Assembly: GCA_037126765.1 (NCBI GenBank)
Contig: JBBCBC010000002.1
Location: 17,763,853-17,827,852, forward strand
Length of the DNA stretch: 64,000 nucleotides
Direction: 5' to 3'
DNA from: Stenogyne calaminthoides
Lineage: Eukaryota > Streptophyta > Magnoliopsida > Lamiales > Lamiaceae
The translations under genes and the position numbers were made by a program. The notes under the pieces were generated by a model. That model was given only the letters and a program-made list of their open reading frames with translations. It was not told where the DNA came from and did not search any database. Every line of letters begins with the position of its first letter. The stretch's first letter is position 1. Positions 56,434 through 64,000 of the stretch are shown in pieces.

Positions 56434-56783
56434 ATGGATTATTTGGGTAGTGCAGCCAAGGAAGTTGTCGATTATGTTTTTTATCATGCTAACAATAAGA
56501 GGCACATTTTTTTAAAGCCTTCTATATATATATATATATATATATATTTTGTGTTTTATAATCTCTTTTTTTCGACATCTCTTTTTTCTGTATGTAGCGA
56601 GGTCCTTTTCGACAGTAAGCATTTGTTTCATATGGTGTCGAGGGATGATTTGCTTACTCTGTCCACGAACACTGAGATTACTAGTTGTGTTGTTGATGCC
56701 ATCTGCATGATGATAATGTTGATTTTTCCAAATTTACTAATGCTTCGAGGCTGCCTCGTTTTGTCTTCAGCACTGGTCGCAGC
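56434..56783 (+). pseudogene. Ulp1-like gene, exons before the catalytic domain
   Basis: 56434-56504 reads MDYLGSAAKEVVDYVFYH. An AT-rich intron with a TA repeat follows; an exon at 56598-56783 reads LFDSKHLFHMVSRDDLLTL and ITSCVVDAIC, the pattern that opens Ulp1 domains. The exon ends with RLPRFVFSTGRS in a shifted frame at a GT donor. Splice boundaries are inferred from AG/GT and frame. Confidence 0.65.
56522..56548. repeat. (TA)n microsatellite
   Basis: About 12 TA units inside a putative intron of the Ulp1-like gene. Confidence 0.95.
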
Positions 56784-56881
56784 GTAAGTCATTTTAACAA
56801 CACTTTTTATTTTTTTTATGGTAACCCATGCGATTTGTTATTTCTGATATATATATTTTTTTTTTCCATTTTTATGTGTAG

Positions 56882-57909
56882 TCACCATTGAACACCATCC
56901 TCCGCACTAGAACAAACATTGCTAAACTAGAGTTAGAAATTCTTAGTGCACTTGAAGAATGGGCCAAGCTGTTTTGTGATGATGATTTTCTTTGATGTTG
57001 AACTGGTAACTTTCTCTATTCTTTGAAGTAACACATTTTTAGTCTTGTAGTAACAATTATATTTTATTTCGGTTTTTTATATCTTTTATATTTTTTGTAA
57101 TACATTTTTTGTCTTTGTAGTAATACTATCACTCTTGTATTCAGATTTTCATCTCTTTTGTTGTTTATAGCCACTTTGCTTGTGTTGTTGTGAATTTTTC
57201 TGTGGGAAAAATTCAGCCTCTTGACAACATGAAGCATGTCAATCCTGCTACCTATGATAAGTGTGTGAAAATATTGGTTAGTGTTGATCATTTTTCTCTT
57301 TTTTTGTTGTTTTTCTGTCAATTTGTGTTATTTTTATCTTTTATTTTTTAATCTCATCTCTTGATTGTTTTTTTAAGCATAAGGTGATGATTAAGTTTCT
57401 GAATTCAAAGAATCATCTCAGTTCTGGTGATGTGGCAATGTATCAAGTTGAACATATCAATTTCCCAAGGCAGAGTGTTGAATCGAACAAGGATTGTGGT
57501 GTTTTTCTGATGCACCATATCATTCACTTTGATGGCATTGTATATACAGAGCCCAATCTCCTGGAGGTGTGTTATTGTTTTATCCTTCAGTTAGTGTATT
57601 TTTTTCTTTTTTACTATTTATCTGAACAAGGTTTTTTATGGTCTCTTCCTTTTGTGTATTTTTTCGTATTAGTAGGTTAATATCAGGACAGGACTTAGAG
57701 CTGAAATTTGTGCAAGGGTTGTTATGTCTGATTTAAACGTGTATAGGGATGAAGTCATGGATAAGGTATATGACTTTTATGTAAACAAGCCTGATTTTGT
57801 GAAATTGATTCGTGAAAAGGAAGAAGATGATGTGAAAAAGAAGAAGGAGCAACAACTTCTTGCTGAAAATCGCAAGAAGAATCTTAGGCAAAGGTCACCC
57901 AAGAAGTAG
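56882..57909 (+). pseudogene. Ulp1-like gene, C48 protease catalytic exons
   Basis: Four exons can be defined: 56882-57005 (ALEEWAKLFCDDD, then FFDVEL after a shift), 57145-57276, 57378-57566 and 57676-57909. Exons two to four are in phase. The catalytic triad is visible: His at 57172-57174 (YSHFACVVVNF), Asp at 57223-57225 (IQPLDNM) and Cys at 57495-57497 (SNKDCGVFLMHH), with a Gln in FPRQ upstream of the Cys as in the family. The last exon has a lysine-rich tail (EEDDVKKKKEQQ, RQRSPKK) and a TAG at 57907-57909. These exons look much less decayed than the 5' pieces. Confidence 0.85.
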
Positions 57910-58250
57910 TATTTTGTGACAAACTGATGGTTTCCTGTTTTTTATTTTTATAAACTGATGTTTTGATGATATGTTGGGGGTTAGGATGGGGGGCATTGTT
58001 TTCTGACAAAAATTGATCATCTAATAGGATTGTTTTGTGTGTTTAAGTGGTGAATATGTTGTTGATAATGGTATGGGGGCTAACAAATCTCATTTTTTGA
58101 TGAAGGGGTTTGGGTTGGGGGATGTTGGTAGCTAGCAAGACTGATTCCTTGTAAAGAAAAAACAGATGATGTCTTTTTGTTTTTATGTTTGGTGTGTTAC
58201 TGTTTATAAGTGATATGTTTTTATGACTGTCTTTTTTTATGTTTTTTTTT
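57910..58250. other. 3' flank of Ulp1-like gene
   Basis: T- and G-rich non-coding sequence with two GGTTnGGnTGGGGG-like stretches (57975-57990 and 58105-58125). No gene seen. Confidence 0.5.
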
Positions 58251-58339
58251 TTTTGTCATCAGGGTGAAATCTTATCACTTAACAAACAGGATCTATATAC
58301 CTGCATGAAGGTATATATGTTTGAATATGCTTTTTTGTA

Positions 58340-59170
58340 GTATAGTAATATTTTTTTAGTAACATAGTAACACACCCTTAAACTGTCTCACCAGGAAAAA
58401 TCTTCTTAAACAATAAATATAATGTGTAATGAAGATTCTGGTGCAGTAACAAATCATTCAGGTAATTATCGTTTTTGTTTTGTGTTTTTTGGTAAATACG
58501 AAGTAATTTTCTTGTGTTGTGTTATACAGTAACACACATTTTAAACATGTCATAACATATATGTATATGATGTGGTAACACATTAATAACTTAGGAAATT
58601 AATTAAGTAATACAGTAACACACATGTAAACATGTGGTAACACATTCATCATATACGGCTACACATGAATAAACTCTAGAAATTAAACGAGGTCATACAG
58701 TAACACACATTTTAAACATGTGGTAACATATATATATGCTGCAGTAACACATGAATAAACACTAGAAATCAAATGGAGCTATACAGTAACACACATGTAA
58801 ACATATGTTAACACAAATGTAAATACAAGGGATACACATGAATAAATTCTAGGAATAAAATGAATCTATTCAGTAACAAACATTGTTAATATGTGGTAAC
58901 ATATTTATTACATATGGTAACATATATGAATAAACACAAGAATTTTAATAAAGTTCTACAGTAACACGATGTAAACAAGAGATAACAAATATATGAGTAT
59001 AATTTAGGTATTAATCATACTGTCATACAGCAACACACATTTAAACAGTACAAATTTAATAATAATCCATGATGCAACACAAATATCCATTTTTATTTTT
59101 ATTTTGTAGTATCATTTTCTGAACATGTAGTAGTTCAAGAATAATGCGATAGTAACACAAATATCTCAAT
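58340..59170. repeat. Degenerate repeat field with CAGTAACACACAT motif
   Basis: At least ten loose copies of ACAGTAACACACATnTAAACATGTGGTAACA with spacings of about 50-90 bp. Single copies of the same motif also occur in putative introns of the Ulp1-like gene (around 43815 and 57030). Confidence 0.8.
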
Positions 59171-59248
59171 AAGAATATATCAGAATAAATGAGGGTTTGG
59201 TGTCCTTGATCCAAATTCATTGGTCTTTGCACCTGATTGTTGGGAGAT

Positions 59249-59480
59249 CACTACTAAAAAACCTCCCTTGTAGTGACGCTTTTTTGGTGACGCTTATAAA
59301 TAAGTGTCACATTATATAAGTATAGTGCCGCTCCTATTGTTTAATTACATATTGTGATGCCTTATAATAATTTCTAGCTCGTTATAACCTGAGTTCGATT
59401 CCCAGAGGGCTCAAAAATACATTTAATTTATATTGTGACGCTTTAAATTTTCAATCCACCGCCAATGTCAAATTTTAATC
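59249..59480. mobile_element. CACTA-like transposon terminus (one end only)
   Basis: CACTACTAAAAAACCTCCC at 59249 matches the CACTACTAGAAAAA-type ends of plant CACTA elements. It is followed by repeated short GTGACGCTT motifs (59272, 59287, 59436) that resemble subterminal repeats. No matching inverted end (TTTTTAGTAGTG) was found to the right in the window, so this is a remnant or a solo end. Confidence 0.55.
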
Positions 59481-59552
59481 CACTCACGCACTAATCTCCA
59501 TTCTAATTAATTATAGATTCCCTCTTAGACTTTTTAATCAACAGCCAACTTA

Positions 59553-60683
59553 GGCCCCGTTTGGTTGGCATTCCTCACAATCAGGTCGATTGGGCCAATT
59601 ACACAACAGGCCCAGATTAAGGAATGGCCCGATTACACAACAGGCCAAGATTAAGGAATGGCCCAATTACCAAATGGGTCTTTGGTAGCATAAAATAGGC
59701 CCATATTATAAAAGCCTGATTCACACTAATTCATGTTTAGAATTACATTACTACCTTGTTTTATTACTAATATTACAACCATACCTGCTGTTGGTAATTA
59801 AATTGGATATCACAATTCACAACCCAATTCGTTTTCCCCTACAAGTACCAAGAACACCCATAATACACAACTACAAACAACCATTACACACAACAATAGA
59901 TCGACAAATACGCTGACACATACAACAAAAAGACACAAACCACAACAAATACGAAGCAGCTCAAATTGAACCACAAACCGAACCACAAACTGAACCACAA
60001 ACCGATCAACAAACTGAACCACAAACCGATCAATAAACCGATTCACAAATCGATCCACAAATATCCCGATCGGCAAACAGATCTACAAACACATACACAA
60101 ACAGATCGAAGCAGTTATAATAGGAATAGTTAATATCCATCGACAAATACGAAGCAAAAGTCACTACATCACAAATCACACACAAACAAGATCGAAAAAG
60201 AAGCAGATGAAACAAAAAGACTCTGCCTATTAAGGAAAATCGGAGATATAGAACCATAAAAGCACGGAAACAGTGAAGGTTAAAAAAATAAAACCAGTGT
60301 TGTTGTTCAACCGGTAGATCTTCGATGGCTGGAATTGGCAGACGAAGCCATAGTTTAATCGCCAGAGCAAAGAAGATGGAACCCTATCGCCAGAGTAAAG
60401 AAGATGAAAAATCGGGGAGAAGAATGAATCAAGTCGGTCTCATTTGACTTTATATATCGAAGGGGTATTTTAGGAACATCACTTTTTGCCCTGTGTTACT
60501 GTTCAAATCTGATAGTTAAACATACCTAAATCGGTCGAATATATACGCTGAAGCGAAACAGTGAAATAGAAAAGGGCCCTTTCGTTATATTGGGCCAACA
60601 TGTCAACTTACATACCAACCAAACACAAATTTTACCCAAGATAAACAGCTAATTGGGCCTGAATCATACCAACCAAATGGGCC
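59553..60683. mobile_element. Tourist/PIF-Harbinger-like TIR element, TSD tta
   Basis: The left end is GGCCCCGTTTGGTTGGCAT. The right end, read inverted, is GGCCCATTTGGTTGGTATG. The trinucleotide tta flanks both ends (59550-59552 and 60684-60686), the TSD of PIF/Harbinger elements. The 1131-bp body has no transposase; its minus-strand ORFs of 75-88 codons are driven by a short repeat. It carries several copies of GGCCCAATTAC/GGCCCGATTAC near the ends. Confidence 0.82.
59955..60062. repeat. Short tandem repeat inside the TIR element
   Basis: About nine degenerate copies of a 12-bp unit like AACCACAAACCG / GATCAACAAACT / GATCCACAAATC. Confidence 0.85.
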
Positions 60684-60686
60684 TTA

Positions 60687-62404
60687 ATTGTTAGCGGATC
60701 AATTATTCCTTAATTTAATTTTCCTAATTATCCCTTCAACCTTTTTTTTGAAGCATTCCTTCAACCCTACTTACGTGAACTACTCAAGAATTTAGGGTTG
60801 TCTTCTCAAGCTCCCCAGTCCTGACGATTTCATCGGCGACTTCCCTGAGTATCACCATCACCAATTCGCAGTCGCTTTCACTCACGATGCGCCGCTGATC
60901 CCTTAGTCCTTCAATTTCTCTCCTAATTACGTGAACTACTCCCCTCTCTTTCCCCAATTATCACCAGACGAAAGAGATCAAATCTTCCCTCTCGCCGCAC
61001 GCCCAATATCATTTCGCAAGCGCCCCCAATATCATTTCTGATTAAGTCATGTTTCCTCTTTCCACGCGATCTATTTCGGTTCTCAGTTCCCAAGCAGCGC
61101 GACCTTGCAAATTGCTTTCTTAAATCGTCTTCTGAATAAGGTGTGTTATAATTGTTTGCGTGGTAATTGTTTGATGATAGTTTTTGCAAGAAATTAATTT
61201 GTTTTAGAGAATTATAGTATGTATAGGCCAAGTTTGATGATTAATTATAATATATGAAAATTTTCTTCTGGTATGAAAAAGAGAAGATTAACATGGAACC
61301 GACCAAGACATAGTTCTAGATTTGAGTCATTTTACATGTTTTGGGTTTTTGTTTTTGTGTTGATTGCTTAGTATATTTCCCAGTGCGCATTTAATTAGCG
61401 CATATGGTTTTGGCTCTCGACTATGCATATGAATGAGTACAATAATGTGTTCCTTTGGCCAATTCATGAATTGTGGGAAAACCTTTTCATGTCATAAAAT
61501 CGATGATGTATATTACTACCCGAAAGATTAAACTACATGACAAAAGGCATAATTGAGGTATCCATAGAATATAAAGAAAAATATCTAGTAACAATAGTCT
61601 GGTATAGAAAACATAGAATTTTATTAGGCGAGGAAACCGCCTACTTATTACTACTGCTTAATCACCAACTAATACAATATTTAAAAATAATATTAGATGT
61701 TTTACTAAAAGAATATTAGGCTATCAATATTAATTGTTTTTACTGAACAATGTTATTTATGTTCATTGAACAATATTAGTTGTGCATTCATTCACGATGC
61801 AATTGGTAAACATAAGTGTTACTCACATACAAGTATGCTTTTATAATGGTAAATTCTTGTGAGATGGATGATCTAATCCTCAACTACAAACTCAACTACC
61901 TAAAAAAAAAAAAACTCAAATCCAATTTTAGATGACTAATTATAATCAAATGGTCTTGAACATTGTCCATGTGTGAGACAATATCAGAAGAAACCATCTC
62001 TTGTTTCATAAGCTTCAAATGTTTAAAAGAAATAAAGCATTTCAGTTATTTTTCACTCATCCATACTTACAGCAGGTACTATACAGGTCTTAAAGATCTT
62101 TTTAACTAAATAAATAATAATCCTTCAAAATCCACTTACAAAATTCAGGTGCAAGAATTGGGGTTTGAGAACTTCATTTAGATGAAGGGAAGCAATGATA
62201 TAGAATCAACAATACTAACTTCAACATGTAATGAACCCTCTCTCTTTAAATCACAATGATCAGATAAGGCTATTAGGTACACATTTAGTAGATAAAAGAA
62301 CAATAATGAATATAACTATATTATGTATTGTCCCAACTTTTTTCCCTTCTTTCATCTTGTTTTCTATACATAAAAATACTCATTGACCACTTCTTTATGC
62401 ACAG
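60687..62404. other. Intergenic or intronic sequence, no clear gene
   Basis: The segment 60780-61140 is less AT-rich, with C/T-rich stretches like a 5' UTR and first exon, and ends in AAG/GTGTGT (about 61140), a possible splice donor. I could not find a convincing ORF. The remainder is AT-rich and featureless. Confidence 0.4.
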
Positions 62405-62462
62405 GATTATTATTTTGTGCTTGGTGTCTCTAAAAATTCAATCAAAGCAGAGATCAAAAGTG
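62405..62462 (+). pseudogene. Single exon of a DnaJ (Hsp40) J-domain gene
   Basis: Bounded by a CACAG acceptor and a GTGAGT donor, the 58-bp exon encodes DYYFVLGVSKNSIKAEIKS. This is the first helix of a J-domain, closest in pattern to chloroplast-type DnaJ proteins (DYYSVLGVSKNAxKAEIKS, from memory of the family). The next exon should encode AYRKLARxYHPD with the HPD motif that activates Hsp70, but I see no such sequence downstream, so the gene is partial. It may be a captured or relict exon. Confidence 0.75.
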
Positions 62463-63378
62463 GTGAGTGTTACCTTTGGCTTTTAGTTTGTGCTAGCATT
62501 GACTTTGTTTTAAAGCTTTATTGATTAATCTCCTCAAAATTTACATGCCAATACATAATATAACATAATAAAAAATGCCAGCCCAAAACTTGGTTGGTTT
62601 GTCGATGTATTCCCGTTTGGCCAGCTTCTAGTGTGATCTCCAGTATGGAGTTGCAGATTTCCAAGATTTCATTTGTTTATTGTTTCATTGTTTCATTTAT
62701 ATATCTTTGTTGTCGTTTTTTTTTTTTTGTTAGACAATCTATCTACATTTTTTGGTAAAAGCCTTTGTAGAAAAGAAGTCCCTGGTGCATTTTCTTCGTA
62801 ATGGATCTAATATTACTTTAAGGTGGTGTAGTGTTGCCTTTGTATATGAAGCTATGCAATAAGTCATTTCTTTATTTGCACAACATAAAACTACGCCTTT
62901 ATCACTATATGAGCTTGGATATAAAGCATCACTGGTCTTATAGATGATTTATAAAAAAATTCCTTTTAATATATCCTTTGAGTATCATTAGTAAATTTTT
63001 TTCCCTTGACAAGAAACTTATCATTTTTCTGTTAATTTAATTATTACTGGTAATGTTCAATGTTTCCTTTCTTTTTTACTACTTGACTTTTATTCTATTA
63101 GAAGTAGAGCTGCTCATAGTTACTAAACTGTCGAGAATTTCTAGTCTTAGCGGGTCTTGATGTATATGTGGATTTTTTGGGAGTTACTTTCGTCTATTTT
63201 CCTATTTACGGGCAACTAAATTTTCTTTCTCTTGGGTCTCGAAATGTTGAGCTCTCTTTGTTTATTCTAATTCATACTTTTACATTTCAATGAGTTTTGA
63301 TATCTTTCCATAATGAATTGTTACATATATTTATGTTTTAGCATGTTATAATTATTTTTAAAAAATTTGTGAATGCAG
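62463..63378 (+). other. Intron-like AT-rich interval
   Basis: Between the J-domain exon donor and the next acceptor (GAATGCAG). T-rich, with a poly(T) run at 62718-62730; no ORF. Confidence 0.5.
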
Positions 63379-63509
63379 GAAAATGGTAAAGGTCGGGAAA
63401 GCTATTACTGTAAATGATCTTCAAGCAAAAAGTGCTCATGCAAATAGTGGCCAAAGGATGCCATCGTCTTTACGTGAGGCTGTCAATAAACAATATGATC
63501 ATCGTGGAG
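63379..63509 (+). pseudogene. Isolated exon, product not recognised
   Basis: Bounded by GAATGCAG and a GT donor. The second frame is open across all 131 bp (KMVKVGKAITVNDLQAKSA, then GQRMPSSLREAVNKQYDHRG). It does not continue the J-domain as expected, so it may come from another gene. Codon usage looks coding; I do not recognise the family. Confidence 0.5.
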
Positions 63510-63642
63510 GTAGCATGCATCATCTTTTATAGTACTCATTTATATCGTTTTCAGAATTATCTTAATTTTTACTTTTTCTACATTTTAAAGATTATGGTGT
63601 ATCAATGATGCGAGGACAAAGAGTTACTAGGGACAAAATCTT

Positions 63643-64000
63643 TCCAGTATAATCCCAACAATCTCCCACTTATGCTCAAAGTCTGCTTTTAAGTATACTA
63701 CAACATGTCTCGTGTAGTTCCTAATTCGTGACATCTAATGTCACCTACACGAACCTAATAATTTCTCCCACTTATACTCAAAGCAGATTTGCAACGGTCT
63801 TGACACCCATTCCTTCCATATGTCTCTCGAATGTATTCAGAGGCAGGCCCTTTGTGAATGGATCTGCTAGGTTGTCTTCAGACGCTATCTTTGCCACATC
63901 TATATCTCATCTCTTAACGATATCTCGTATAAGATGGTATTTCCTTTCAATGTGTTTGCTGGCCTTGTGGGCTCTTGGTTCCATTGAATTTGCAATAGCT
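63643..64000 (-). mobile_element. Copia family D fragment, 3' internal end with last ~20 bp of LTR
   Basis: CTTTCCAGTATAATCCCAACA equals the last ~20 bp of the D LTR. It is followed by the polypurine tract (ATCTCCCACTTA) and internal sequence aligning with 14200-14470. The rest of the LTR is missing; to the left lies unrelated sequence. The element body continues beyond the window. Confidence 0.88.

Larger units (their letters stand above)
21905..57909 (+). pseudogene. Ulp1/SENP-like C48 cysteine protease gene, split by three retrotransposons
   Basis: Four pieces (21905-22485, 30666-30837, 43696-44021, 55967-57909) join exactly across the TSDs of the intervening elements and keep one coding sense and a coherent domain order: an N-terminal plant domain common in Ulp1-type genes, a middle helix-rich part, an acidic serine-rich linker, and a C-terminal C48 protease domain with recognisable His, Asp and Cys. 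Ulp1-type enzymes remove SUMO from proteins, but plants also have many transposon-borne Ulp1 genes (in MULE elements), and this one may be such a copy. Stops in the second piece and frameshifts in the acidic part show that it is dead apart from the insertions. Separate entries describe the pieces. Confidence 0.85.

Noticed and set aside
58340..59170. CRISPR-like array
   Set aside because: Repeats are degenerate and unevenly spaced without unique constant-length spacers, in a plant nuclear context.
59385..59410. tRNA-like GAGTTCGATTCCC (B-box pattern)
   Set aside because: No A box or cloverleaf could be found upstream at suitable distance; too little for a tRNA or SINE call.
59810..60257. Minus-strand ORFs with DRFVVQFVDRF-type repeats
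   Set aside because: Produced by a 12-bp tandem repeat in a non-autonomous TIR element; low complexity, no transposase motif.

Overview
This is nuclear DNA from a flowering plant, probably a eudicot. The evidence is a dense nest of plant-type LTR retrotransposons (Ty1/copia with initiator-Met tRNA primer sites, and a Tat-lineage Ty3/gypsy element carrying a second RNase H and an antisense ORF), plant-type introns, TTTAGGG-like repeats, a Tourist-like TIR element and a DnaJ-type exon. There are no bacterial operons, rRNA genes or CRISPR arrays. Almost every coding region is broken, so most gene entries are pseudogenes.

The substrate is one old plus-strand gene for a Ulp1/SENP-like C48 cysteine protease. 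Its pieces lie at 21905-22485, 30666-30837, 43696-44021 and 55967-57909. Three transposons sit between the pieces, each bounded by a perfect 5-bp target-site duplication (TSD): a tandem copia composite (22486-30660, caaat), a Sirevirus-like copia (30838-43690, caaag) and a Tat gypsy element (44022-55961, gggag). To the left, a minus-strand copia of family D ends at 21904. A second D element (12356-21424, TSD tctct) lies inside its LTR. A plus-strand Sirevirus-like copia (1-9265) lies inside its gag and itself carries two solo LTRs (3061-4237, TSD gtaac; 7613-9075, TSD acgtg). At least eight insertions can be ordered from sequence alone.

Both Sirevirus-like elements carry a long extra sense ORF between pol and the 3' LTR. 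The minus-strand one also has a small antisense ORF (37139-37378) behind its own TATA box, plus a short telomere-like array. The Tat element has the antisense ORF typical of its lineage and 29-bp LTR tandem repeats whose copy number accounts for the length difference between its LTRs.

The right part (57910-64000) holds a degenerate AT-rich repeat field, one CACTA-like terminus, a complete Tourist/PIF-Harbinger-like element (59553-60683, TSD tta), a J-domain exon (62405-62462), an unidentified exon (63379-63509), and the edge of another D element in which only the last ~20 bp of the LTR is retained.
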